From contig NZ_WUWN01000025.1 of assembly GCF_009846865.1 (NCBI RefSeq), positions 1 to 49,306 of the forward strand: 49,306 nt of DNA, given 5' to 3'. Positions 24,352 through 34,532 of the stretch are shown here, in pieces; the first letter of the stretch is position 1; every line of letters starts with the position of its first letter. The notes beneath the pieces were generated by a model. That model saw only the letters and a list, made by a program, of their open reading frames with translations, was not told where the DNA came from and did no database searches. The DNA comes from Puerhibacterium puerhi (GTDB lineage Bacteria; Actinomycetota; Actinomycetes; Actinomycetales; Cellulomonadaceae). The translations under genes were made by a program, and so were the position numbers.

Positions 24352-25689
24352 TCAGCCCACCAGGCGCCCGATGACCCGCGCGAGCGCGTCGACCCCGACG
24401 TCGAGCGTCTCGCGCTCGACCGTGAGCGCCGGCCGGAACCGCACCGACCGCTCCCCGCAGCCGAGCATGAGCACGCCCTCGTCGCGCAGCCCGGCCAGCA
24501 CGCGGTCGCGCAGGCCGGCGTCGGGCAGGGAGAGCGCGCACATGAGCCCGCGCCCGCGCGGGTCGGACACCACGCCCGGGAAGCGCGCGGCCAGCTCCTC
24601 GAGCCGCCCGAGCAGGTAGGCACCCTCCACGGCGGCCCGCTCGATCAGCCCCTCGTCCTCGTAGACCTCGAGGATGCGCCGGGCGCGCACCATGTCCGCG
24701 AGGTTGCCGCCCCAGGTGGAGTTGAGCCGCGAGGACACGTGGAACACGTTGTCGGGCACCTCGTCGACGCGGCCGCCGGCCATGATCCCGCAGACCTGCG
24801 TCTTCTTGCCGAACGCGACGACGTCGGGCGCCACGCCGAGCTGCTGGTACGCCCAGGCGGTGCCGGTGAGCCCGGCGCCGGTCTGCACCTCGTCCATGAC
24901 GAACAGCGCGTCGTGCTCGCGGCACAGCGCCTGCATCGCCTGGAGGAACTCCGGGCGCAGGTGGTGGTCGCCGCCCTCGCCCTGGATGGGCTCGGCGACG
25001 AAGCACGCGACGTCGTGCGGGTGCGCGGCGAACGCGGCGCGCGCCTCCTTGAGCGCGCGGGCCTCGAGAGCCTCGACGTCGCGCGGCGTGCCGTCGGCCT
25101 CGTGCCCGGTGTACGGGGAGGTGATGCGCGGCCAGTCGAGCTTGGGGTAGCGCGCCACCTTGACCGGCTCGGTGTTGGTCAGCGACATCGTGTAGCCCGT
25201 GCGGCCGTGGAAGGCGTGGCGCAGGTGCAGCACCCGGGTGCCGAGCTCCGGGTCGATCCCGTGCGCCTCGTTCCAGCGCGACTTCCAGTCGAACGCCACC
25301 TTGAGGGCGTTCTCGACGGCGAGGCCCCCGCCGTCGATGAAGAAGAGGTGCGGCAGCGCGGGGTCGCCCAGCACCCGGGCGAAGGTGGCGACGAACCGGG
25401 CCATCTCCACCGAGTAGACGTCGGAGTTCGAGGTCTTGTTCAGCGCCGCGGCCAGCAGCTCGGCCCGGAACCGCTCGTCCTCGGCGAGGCCGGGGTGGTT
25501 CATGCCGAGCGGGCTCGAGGCGAAGAACGTGAAGAGGTCCGTCCACTCGTGCCCGTCGCGCGCGTCGACGAGCACCGACCCGTGGGACCGGGCCAGGTCG
25601 AGCACCAGGTCGAACCCGTCGACCTGCAGGTGCTCCCGCAGCGTGTCGAGGACGGCGGTGGCCTCGACCGAAGGTGTGGTTGCGGTCAT
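24352..25689 (-). CDS. lat: L-lysine 6-transaminase
   Basis: A 445-residue PLP enzyme transferring the epsilon-amino group of lysine to 2-oxoglutarate, giving 2-aminoadipate semialdehyde/piperideine-6-carboxylate. Visible features: NKTSNSDVYS near 84-93, VAEPIQGEGGD (about 231-241), VMDEVQTG (D266), and the PLP lysine in AFGKKTQVCG (about 295), all as in the M. tuberculosis enzyme. Start MTATTPSVEA at 25689: TACCGT lies 6 nt upstream, consistent with a leaderless transcript. The Lrp gene just upstream on the same strand repeats the Rv3290c-Rv3291c arrangement, and two inverted repeats lie in the gap, so Lrp control is likely. Confidence 0.93.
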   Translation of the reverse strand: MTATTPSVEATAVLDTLREHLQVDGFDLVLDLARSHGSVLVDARDGHEWTDLFTFFASSPLGMNHPGLAEDERFRAELLAAALNKTSNSDVYSVEMARFVATFARVLGDPALPHLFFIDGGGLAVENALKVAFDWKSRWNEAHGIDPELGTRVLHLRHAFHGRTGYTMSLTNTEPVKVARYPKLDWPRITSPYTGHEADGTPRDVEALEARALKEARAAFAAHPHDVACFVAEPIQGEGGDHHLRPEFLQAMQALCREHDALFVMDEVQTGAGLTGTAWAYQQLGVAPDVVAFGKKTQVCGIMAGGRVDEVPDNVFHVSSRLNSTWGGNLADMVRARRILEVYEDEGLIERAAVEGAYLLGRLEELAARFPGVVSDPRGRGLMCALSLPDAGLRDRVLAGLRDEGVLMLGCGERSVRFRPALTVERETLDVGVDALARVIGRLVG

Positions 25690-25695
25690 AGCGTC

Positions 25696-25748
25696 ACGGT
25701 AGAGGAGATCCTCCGGCATGACGAGGGTTCCTGCGGAGGATTTCCTCC
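25696..25748 (-). promoter_or_regulatory. lat promoter with two Lrp-type inverted repeats
   Basis: A -10-like TACCGT (plus coordinates 25696-25701) lies 6 nt from the lat ATG. Immediately upstream are GAGGA-GA-TCCTC (25702-25713) and GGAGGA-TT-TCCTCC (25735-25748... arms 25735-25740 and 25743-25748). Both have the core GAGGA-N2-TCCTC, with centres 34 bp apart (about three helical turns). This is what is expected for an octameric Lrp/AsnC regulator wrapping DNA. The next gene encodes such a regulator. Confidence 0.6.
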
Positions 25749-25833
25749 CTCGACGGCGGTGCGCCGGTGCTTCCGCGAGGCGCCGCAGAGCGCCCGAGAG
25801 CGCCGCGGGGCGCTGCGGGGCCCCGCGCGGTCC

Positions 25834-26321
25834 CTACTCGAAGTACGTCTGCAGCACGATCGTCGAGCGCGTCGACACCCGCGCCTCGCGCCGGATCTCC
25901 CCCAGCAGCTCCTCCAGCGCCTGCGGCGAGGCCACGCGCACCATGAGCATGTAGTTCGCCTCGCCGGCCACGGAGTAGCAGGCCTCGACGCCCGGCAGGG
26001 AGCGCACCCGCTCCGGGGCGTCGTCCTCCTGCGCCTGGTCGAACGGGCGGATCTCCACGAAGGCGGTGAGCGGCAGGCCCAGCGCCGCGGGGTCGACGAC
26101 GGCGCGGTAGCCGGTCACCACGCCGCGCGCCTCGAGCTTGCGCACGCGCGCCTGCACCGCCGACTGCGACAGCCCGGTGACGCCGGCGAGCGTCGCCAGC
26201 GTGGCGCGCCCGTCCTCCCGCAGCGCCGCCACCAGCCGGGCGTCGACGTCGTCCAGCCGCGCCGGGCCGTCCGGCAGCCCGGCGCGCCCGCGCCCGTCGC
26301 CGCGCGCGGGGGTCTCGGCGG

Positions 26322-26325
<4 letters not shown>
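25834..26325 (-). CDS. Lrp/AsnC family transcriptional regulator
   Basis: A 163-residue protein. The N-terminal HTH is LDDVDARLVAALREDGRATLATLAGVTGLSQSAVQARVRKLEARGVV; the C-terminal RAM effector domain contains VEACYSVAGEANYMLMVRV. It is likely an orthologue of the M. tuberculosis regulator that sits beside lat and responds to amino acids. The ATG overlaps the stop of the ABC-F gene (ATGA at 26322-26325), so it is coupled to that gene, while lat is separated by a 144-bp control region. Confidence 0.93.
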
Positions 26326-28184
<1,859 letters not shown>

Positions 28185-28226
28185 GCATCAAGGGTACGGA
28201 CGTCCGGGCGCCCGCCCGTCCGGCGT

Positions 28227-28261
28227 CCGGGCGCCGGGCCCCCCTGCGGCCCGGCGCCCGG
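28227..28261 (-). terminator. Terminator of the mannan operon
   Basis: Two 14-bp perfect arms (28227-28240 and 28248-28261) pair around a 7-nt loop 33 bp after the GH76 stop, just before the promoter of the ABC-F gene. It marks the end of the mannan transcript. Confidence 0.75.
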
Positions 28262-28293
28262 GTGCTCCCGCGCTCCTGCCCGTCGGTCGCCCG

Positions 28294-29478
28294 TCAGTAC
28301 AGGATCGCCGTCCGCCCTCGCGGCCACGCGAGCGTCGCGTAGATCTGCACCATCGCGGCCTGGTCCAGCAGCGCGGTGCGGGCGCCGTCCACCGGGAACA
28401 GCCCGGTCCGCGGGGCACGGACCTCGTCCCACTGCCGGTCGGCGTACGCCGCCATGGCCGCCCGGTACCGGGTACCGCCGGCGACGGACTCGAACAGCAG
28501 CAGGTTCTTGAACCAGATGGAGTTGAAGAACACCTCGTGGTCGTCGAGGCGGCCCTCGGTGACGAAGTACCGGTACGACGCCTCGGCCACCGCGCGCGCC
28601 CGGTCGAGGTACCGCCGCTCGCCCGTGGCCTGGTACAGCAGCGTGAACACGCCCACGGGCACCCCCTGGTTGTAGGAGTAGTGCCGGGTGTCCACCGCGC
28701 CGTCGAGCTTGATGTTGTCCCAGTACAGCCCGTTCGGCGCGAGCAGGTGCGCGTCGGTCCACGCGACCATGCGCAGGGCCCAGTCGAGGTACCGCTGCTC
28801 GCCGGTGATCAGGTACAGCCGCACACCGAGCTGCGCGCCCGGCATGGTCGAGACGGTGTTGCGGTCGGTGCTCCACGGCGCCTGGGTCCAGAAGACCCCG
28901 CCGGGCGCGGCGTGCGTCGGGTCGTCGTCCCAGCCCGAGACCACGAGCTCGAAGATCTCCCGGGCCCGCTCCAGCGCCTCGGGGTCGCCGGTGGCCAGGT
29001 GCTCCTGGACGTCGGCGAGCGCTACCCACTCGTTGTCGTCGTAGAACATGTCGCCGCCGTCGCCGTACGGCGCCCGCGGGTACGAGTCGTACCCCGGCAG
29101 ACCGGTGGTGCCGCCCTCGGCGTTCCAGTACCGCTCCTGGCCCACCTCCCGGTCGGCGAGGTCGTCCGAGAGCTGCCGGCCGACCCGGCCCGGCAGGCCC
29201 GTGAGGTCGAGCGTGGCCACGTGCGCCTGCGAGAAGGGCCACTCGAACGAGTACGTGCGGTCCTCGGGCGCCCGGGGGAAGTGCTCGAGGTAGAGGCTCG
29301 AGCCGTCGTCGGCGTACAGGTACCGCTGCATCGCCTCGTACGAGGCCAGCGCCCGCTCCACCTGGACGGCTCGGGAGCGTTCCTCGGCCGGCTCCTGCGC
29401 CACGGCGGCCGTCGGCGGTGCGGCCGTGGCGAGCAGGACGGCGGCCGTCACGAGGGCGGCCGATCGGGTGCGTCTCAT
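28294..29478 (-). CDS. Secreted GH76 alpha-1,6-mannanase
   Basis: A 394-residue protein with a signal peptide (basic MRRTR, hydrophobic to about 20, likely cleavage after AVA near 26). The GH76 endo-alpha-1,6-mannanase fold is recognised by the paired catalytic aspartates in FYDDNEW (D147, D148) and by SYNQGVPVGVFTLLY and later WFKNLLLF. The family cuts the alpha-1,6 backbone of fungal/yeast mannan. No carbohydrate-binding module or anchor is seen, so the enzyme is probably released. It is the last gene after the importer and GH38 mannosidase, 62 bp downstream of GH38, with a GGGGG-type ribosome site. Confidence 0.88.
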   Translation of the reverse strand: MRRTRSAALVTAAVLLATAAPPTAAVAQEPAEERSRAVQVERALASYEAMQRYLYADDGSSLYLEHFPRAPEDRTYSFEWPFSQAHVATLDLTGLPGRVGRQLSDDLADREVGQERYWNAEGGTTGLPGYDSYPRAPYGDGGDMFYDDNEWVALADVQEHLATGDPEALERAREIFELVVSGWDDDPTHAAPGGVFWTQAPWSTDRNTVSTMPGAQLGVRLYLITGEQRYLDWALRMVAWTDAHLLAPNGLYWDNIKLDGAVDTRHYSYNQGVPVGVFTLLYQATGERRYLDRARAVAEASYRYFVTEGRLDDHEVFFNSIWFKNLLLFESVAGGTRYRAAMAAYADRQWDEVRAPRTGLFPVDGARTALLDQAAMVQIYATLAWPRGRTAILY

Positions 29479-29540
29479 GGTTCCCCCTGGGTGTCGGTGA
29501 TGTGCTCGGTCCTGTGCTCGTCCTCGGCGTGGTCGGTCCC

Positions 29541-32500
29541 TCAGCTCCGGCGCGCTCCGTCGCCCCGCCGGAAGCGCAGCGTCAGCACCTGGAACGGGGT
29601 CAGCCGCACCACGACGTCGTCGCCGTCACGCTCGGCCGGCTGCGTGCCGCGCTCGAGCAGGTCGGTGACCACGACGTCGTCGTGCGCGAACGCGGGCCGC
29701 AGCCGCGCGGTCGCCCGGCCGCCGCGGCTCTCGTAGAGGCGGGCCACGACGTCGCCGCTGCCGTCCTCGGCGAGCTTGACCGTCTCGATGACCACCGCGT
29801 CGTCGTCCGTCGACAGCAGCGGCTCGACGCCGCGCTCGCCGCGCACCACCCGCTCGGGCAGGTTGAGCGCGTACCCGTGCCGGACGGCGTCGGCGACGTC
29901 CGCGCCGACCACCAGCTCGCACCGGAAGGTGTGGGCGCCCTGGTCGGCGTCGGGGTCGGGGAACCGCGGGGCCCGCAGCAGGGACAGCCGCACCACCGTG
30001 CCGGCCCGGCCGCCCGGCGCGCTCGTGTCGAGGTGGGCGCGGGTGACGTCGTGCCCGTAGACCGAGTCGTTGGCGACGGCGACGCCGAAGCCGGGCTCGC
30101 CGACGTGCACCCAGCGGTGCGCGACGGTCTCGAAGCGGGCGGCGTCCCAGGAGGTGTTGGCGTGCGTGGGGCGGTGCACGTGGCCGAACTGGATCTCGGA
30201 GGCCGCGCGCTCGGCGTGCACGTCGAGCGGGAACGCGAGCTTGAGCAGCTTGTGCGTCTCGTGCCACTCGACGTGCGTGGTGATGCGCAGCGCCGGGGCG
30301 TCGTCGGGCAGCTCGAGCAGCTGCTCGACGCGCGAGGCCCCGACCGTGCGCACCACCCGCAGCGCGGGGCCGTGCTCGCCGTCGACGGCCTCGACCGACT
30401 CCGCGTCGGTGAGGTCGGTGACCGAGCGGCGGTAGTGCTCGTCGATGTCCCACGCCTCCCACTCGTTGGGGATGTCGCGGTGCAGCTGCAGCAGGTTCGC
30501 GCGCGCCCCGGGCAGCACGGCGTCCCGGCCGGTCGGGCGGTGCACCGCGGAGGTGACCAGGCCGGCGCGGTCGACGACGACGCGCACGGCGGCGTTCTGC
30601 AGCACCCACCCGTCGTCCGCCTCGGTGAGCGTGGCGGCCGCCGCGGGGCGCTCGTCGCGGACCGCGGCGCCCGCGCCGGGCACGCCGTGGCGGGCCAGCG
30701 GCGAGGCGTTGACGACGACGTCGCGCTCGCCCGCGCCCGTCAGCGTCGCCAGCGCGGAGGCGACGACCTCCTGGAGCTCGGCGGTGATCTCCTCGTGCGC
30801 GCGCTCGGCCTCGCGGTGCACCCACGCGATCGACGAGCCGGGCAGGATGTCGTGGAACTGGTGCAGCAGGACCCGCCGCCACAGCCGCTCGAGGCGCTCG
30901 GCGGGGTACGGCGCACCGGTGCGCACCGTCGCGGTCGCCGCCCACAGCTCGGCCTCGCGCAGCAGGTGCTCGTTGCGCCGGTTGCCGCGCTTGGTCCGCG
31001 ACTGCGAGGTGTACGTGCCGCGGTGGTACTCGAGGTACATCTCCCCCACCCACGCGGGCGGGTCGGCGTACTCGGCGCGCGCGGCGTCGAAGAAGGCCTG
31101 CGGGTCCGACAGCACCACGCGCGGCGAGCCCTCGAGGTCGGCCTCGCGCCGGGCCGCGGCCACCATCTCGCGGGTGGGGCCGCCGCCGCCGTCGCCGTAC
31201 CCGAACGGCACGAGCGAGGTGTTGGCCCGCCCCTTCTCGGCGAACTGCCGCTCGGCCCGGGCCAGGTCCGTGGCGGACAGGTCCGAGTTGTACGTGTCGA
31301 CCGGCGGGAAGTGCGTGAACACCCGGCTGCCGTCGAGCCCCTCCCACCAGAACGTGTGGTGCGGCATCGTGTTCGTGTCGTTCCACGAGATCTTCTGGGT
31401 CAGGAAGTTCTCGCTGCCCGCCAGGCGCGCCAGCTGCGGCAGCGCCGCGGTGTAGCCGAACGAGTCCGGCAGCCACACCTCGCGCGGCTCCACGCCGAGC
31501 TCCTCGATGAAGTACCGCTTGCCGGCCACGAGCTGGCGCGCCAGTGCCTCACCGCCGGGCATGTTCGTGTCCGACTCGACCCACATGCCGCCCACCGGCA
31601 CGAACCGCCCCTCGGCGACGCGCTTGCGGATGCGGTCGAACAGCTCGGGGTAGTGCTCCTGCACCCAGGCGTACTGCTGGGCCGACGAGCACGCGAAGCG
31701 CACGTCCGGGTCGGCGTCCATGAGCGCCAGCACGTTGGAGAAGGTGCGCGCGCACTTGCGCACGGTCTCGCGCACGGGCCACAGCCACGCCGAGTCGATG
31801 TGCGCGTGGCCCACCGCGTGCACGGTGTGCGCCGTCGCGGCCGCCGGGCGGGCCAGCACGTCGGCGAGCGCCGCGCGACCGGCGGCCGCGGTGCCGGCGA
31901 CGTCGTCGGGGTCGACGGCGTCCATCATGTCCTCCAGGGCCCGCAGCACCGCCGCGCCGCGGGGGCTCTCCGGGGGCAGCACCCCCACCAGCCCCGCCAG
32001 CACGCGCACGTCCTGCAGCAGCTCCCAGACCGTCTCGTCGAGCAGCACCAGGTCGACGGCGCGCAGCGCGTACAGGGGTGCGTCGCCCGCCGTCGCCTTG
32101 TCCCCCAGCGGCGTCGGGCGGGTCCACACGCCCCCCGGGACGTCGGGGTTGGCAGCGGCCTCGACGTACGCCTCCAGCGTGCCGTCGGCGCCGAGCACGT
32201 CGGCCAGCGGCACGTGCTGGTTGCGCGGCTCGACGGCCTTGACGATCCGCCCCGCCGGGGTCCACACCGTGCCCTCGGCCTGGAACCCGGGGTGCGCCGT
32301 GGTGAAGCCGAGGTCGACGAGGAGCTCGGCACGGGTGCCGTTCTCGGCCCGCCAGGCGGCGGGCACCTCGCCGCTGACCCGGAACCACACGGTGCTCCAC
32401 GGCCGGCCCCACGGCGTCCCGACCGCCACGGGCGCGTACGTGGCCTGCACGGCCTCGGCGAACGGCACCGGCTCGTCCGGCACCTGCCACGCCGCGACGT

Positions 32501-32594
32501 CGAGCGCGAGCCGGTCGCGGTGGACGGCGGGCTCGAGGCGTTCGGGGACGAAGCGCTCGAGCCGGCCGAGCGTGCGGGCCCTGGTGTCGTGCAT
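29541..32594 (-). CDS. GH38 alpha-mannosidase
   Basis: A 1017-residue cytoplasmic alpha-mannosidase (no signal). Zn and catalytic residues are visible: HAHID (H265, D267), nucleophile D377 in VWLPDSFGY, and a later His in LLHQFHDILPGSS. The N-terminal 250 residues are the beta-sandwich seen in bacterial long GH38 enzymes; the last third is the C-terminal beta domain. The ATG at 32594 has AGGAGG 7 nt upstream, ruling out longer in-frame forms. It would release mannose from imported alpha-mannosides; linkage preference cannot be told. It lies between the ABC permeases and GH76, in one operon. Confidence 0.93.
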   Translation of the reverse strand: MHDTRARTLGRLERFVPERLEPAVHRDRLALDVAAWQVPDEPVPFAEAVQATYAPVAVGTPWGRPWSTVWFRVSGEVPAAWRAENGTRAELLVDLGFTTAHPGFQAEGTVWTPAGRIVKAVEPRNQHVPLADVLGADGTLEAYVEAAANPDVPGGVWTRPTPLGDKATAGDAPLYALRAVDLVLLDETVWELLQDVRVLAGLVGVLPPESPRGAAVLRALEDMMDAVDPDDVAGTAAAGRAALADVLARPAAATAHTVHAVGHAHIDSAWLWPVRETVRKCARTFSNVLALMDADPDVRFACSSAQQYAWVQEHYPELFDRIRKRVAEGRFVPVGGMWVESDTNMPGGEALARQLVAGKRYFIEELGVEPREVWLPDSFGYTAALPQLARLAGSENFLTQKISWNDTNTMPHHTFWWEGLDGSRVFTHFPPVDTYNSDLSATDLARAERQFAEKGRANTSLVPFGYGDGGGGPTREMVAAARREADLEGSPRVVLSDPQAFFDAARAEYADPPAWVGEMYLEYHRGTYTSQSRTKRGNRRNEHLLREAELWAATATVRTGAPYPAERLERLWRRVLLHQFHDILPGSSIAWVHREAERAHEEITAELQEVVASALATLTGAGERDVVVNASPLARHGVPGAGAAVRDERPAAAATLTEADDGWVLQNAAVRVVVDRAGLVTSAVHRPTGRDAVLPGARANLLQLHRDIPNEWEAWDIDEHYRRSVTDLTDAESVEAVDGEHGPALRVVRTVGASRVEQLLELPDDAPALRITTHVEWHETHKLLKLAFPLDVHAERAASEIQFGHVHRPTHANTSWDAARFETVAHRWVHVGEPGFGVAVANDSVYGHDVTRAHLDTSAPGGRAGTVVRLSLLRAPRFPDPDADQGAHTFRCELVVGADVADAVRHGYALNLPERVVRGERGVEPLLSTDDDAVVIETVKLAEDGSGDVVARLYESRGGRATARLRPAFAHDDVVVTDLLERGTQPAERDGDDVVVRLTPFQVLTLRFRRGDGARRS

Positions 32595-32615
32595 GCGGGT
32601 GCCTCCTGGGGCGTG

Positions 32616-32668
32616 GTGGGACTGAGCGGTGGGGACTGAGCGGTGGGGCTGAAGCAGCGGGACTGCAG
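32616..32668. repeat. 14-bp tandem repeat upstream of GH38
   Basis: About two and a half degenerate copies of GGGACTGAGCGGTG plus shorter relatives lie in the 113-bp gap between the second permease and the GH38 gene. No hairpin was seen. It is likely a slippage tract in the operon spacer. Confidence 0.5.
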
Positions 32669-32707
32669 CGGGACGGGACGACGAGCGGGCAGGGCCGGCC
32701 GGGGCGG

Positions 32708-33592
32708 TCAGCCCTTGACGGCCCCGGCGAGCGCGAAGGACGAGCCGGTGAGCCGCGAGACCAGCACGTACAGCGCGAGCGCGGGCACGGAGTAGGCGAG
32801 CGAGTAGGCGGCGAGCTGCCCGTACGCGACCGTGCCGTACGAGCCGAAGAAGGCGAAGATGCTCACCGCCGCGGGCTGCTTCTCCGGCGAGAGCAGCAGC
32901 ACGAACGGGACGAAGAAGTTCCCCCAGGCCTGGACGAACACGAAGATGAACACCACGGCGACGCCCGGGCGCATGAGCGGCAGGACGACACGGCGCAGGG
33001 CGGTCATCGCCGTCGCGCCGTCGGTCCAGGCCGCCTCCTCGAGGGAGACGGGCACGGAGTCCATGAAGTTCTTGGTCATCCAGATGGCCATGGGCAGCGA
33101 CGTCGCCGCCATGAACGCGATCGTGCCGGCGAGCGAGTCGAGCTGGCCGAGCCGCACGAACAGCGAGTAGACCGGCACCATCATCGCCGTGATGGGCAGG
33201 CACGTGCCGAAGAGCACCGTGTACAGGAACGGCTTGTTGAGGCGGCTCTGGTACCGCGACAGCGGGTAGGCGGCGAGCACGGCCGCGACGACCGTGAGCA
33301 GCCCCGTCCCCGCGGACAGCAGGAACGAGTTCCACAGCGGGCGCCACGCCAGCTCCGGCGTGAGCACCTCGGCGAAGTTCTGCAGGCTCCACTCCTGCGG
33401 CAGCCGCACCACGAGGGTGCCGCGCGCGTCGAACGACGCCAGCAGGATCCAGCCGAGCGGCAGCAGGAAGCACACGCCGATCAGCGCCAGCACCGCCGTG
33501 GTGGTGGCCCGCAGCCGCCGCCCGCCCGGGGCGGCGAGGGCGGGAGCGGCGGGCGCGGGAGCGGCGGGCGCGAGGGTCGCGTCGCGGGCCAT
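32708..33592 (-). CDS. Carbohydrate ABC transporter permease (MalG-like)
   Basis: A 294-residue inner membrane protein with six predicted helices. The cytoplasmic EAA loop reads EEAAWTDGATAMTALRRVVLPLMRPG, the docking site for the ATPase. It is of the MalG/UgpE type. The start (MARDATLAP) shares a base with the stop of the upstream permease (TGATG), so the two are coupled. No ATPase gene lies in the locus; a shared MsiK-type ATPase encoded elsewhere is usual in Actinobacteria (family knowledge). Confidence 0.92.
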   Translation of the reverse strand: MARDATLAPAAPAPAAPALAAPGGRRLRATTTAVLALIGVCFLLPLGWILLASFDARGTLVVRLPQEWSLQNFAEVLTPELAWRPLWNSFLLSAGTGLLTVVAAVLAAYPLSRYQSRLNKPFLYTVLFGTCLPITAMMVPVYSLFVRLGQLDSLAGTIAFMAATSLPMAIWMTKNFMDSVPVSLEEAAWTDGATAMTALRRVVLPLMRPGVAVVFIFVFVQAWGNFFVPFVLLLSPEKQPAAVSIFAFFGSYGTVAYGQLAAYSLAYSVPALALYVLVSRLTGSSFALAGAVKG

Positions 33593-34530
33593 CAGTCCAC
33601 CTCCGGGCGCAGGCTGCGGATGTAGACGACGGAGAAGACCGCCCCGATGAGCAGCATCACCGTCGCGATGGCGGTGCCGTAGCCGACCTGGGCGAACTTG
33701 AACGCCTCCTGGTAGGCGAGGATCGGCAGCGTGGAGCTGTCGGTCCCCGGGCCGCCGCCGGTCATGACGTAGATGAGCGTGAAGACGCTCAGGGTCTGCA
33801 GCGTGGTCAGCATGAGGTTCGTCGACACGCTGCGCCGGATGGTCGGCAGGATGACCCACACCAGCCGCTGGCGCGCCGTGGCGCCGTCCATGCGCGCGGC
33901 CTCGGTGAGCTCCGGTGGCACCTCGGCCACTGCCGCGGAGTAGACCAGCATGGAGAACGCCGTGCCGCGCCAGACGTTCGCGAGGATGACGGCGAGCATG
34001 GGCGTCTCGTACAGCCACGTGGGCCCCTCGATGCCGACCGCGCCGAGCAGCGCGTTCAGCGTGCCGGCGTCGTGGAAGAACGCGTACAGCGCGAAGGACG
34101 CCACGATCTCGGGCAGCACCCACGCGACCACGACGAGCGTCGAGACGACGGTGCGCACCGCCGGCGCGCCGGAGCGCAGCAGCATCGCCAGCGTCAGGCC
34201 GAGCACGTTCTGCCCCACCACGGCGGAGGCGAGCACGAACAGCACCGTCAGCCACAGGGACTTGGGGAACTCGGGGTCGGCCAGCAGTTCCTGGTAGTTC
34301 TGCAGGCCCACGAACGACGGCGCCAGGGCGTTGCGGCCGGTGAGCGCGGCGTTGGTGAACGAGCCGTAGAACGACCAGACCACCGGGCCCAGCATGAAGA
34401 CGCCGAGCAGCACCACGGCGGGGACGAGGGGGAGGTAGCGCACCGCGGTGCGCCGGGCCCGGGGCCGGTGGCCCGGCTCCGGGGCGCTCCCCCTCGCCCC
34501 GGCCGGGGCCGGGGCGAGGGTGGTCGCCAT
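33592..34530 (-). CDS. Carbohydrate ABC transporter permease (MalF-like)
   Basis: A 312-residue inner membrane protein with six helices after a Pro/Arg-rich cytoplasmic start. The EAA loop is TEAARMDGATARQRLVWVILPTIR. MalF/UgpA type, without the extra periplasmic domain of E. coli MalF. It lies 2 bp after the solute-binding protein gene and is fused by TGATG to the MalG-like gene. Its substrate follows that of the binding protein, inferred to be manno-oligosaccharides from the downstream mannosidases. Confidence 0.92.
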   Translation of the reverse strand: MATTLAPAPAGARGSAPEPGHRPRARRTAVRYLPLVPAVVLLGVFMLGPVVWSFYGSFTNAALTGRNALAPSFVGLQNYQELLADPEFPKSLWLTVLFVLASAVVGQNVLGLTLAMLLRSGAPAVRTVVSTLVVVAWVLPEIVASFALYAFFHDAGTLNALLGAVGIEGPTWLYETPMLAVILANVWRGTAFSMLVYSAAVAEVPPELTEAARMDGATARQRLVWVILPTIRRSVSTNLMLTTLQTLSVFTLIYVMTGGGPGTDSSTLPILAYQEAFKFAQVGYGTAIATVMLLIGAVFSVVYIRSLRPEVD

Positions 34531-34532
34531 GG

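Noticed and set aside
29418-32639. A 1073-codon open frame on + opposite GH38
   Set aside because: Its translation is Arg/Val/His-rich without any domain, exactly antisense to a well-supported GH38 mannosidase.
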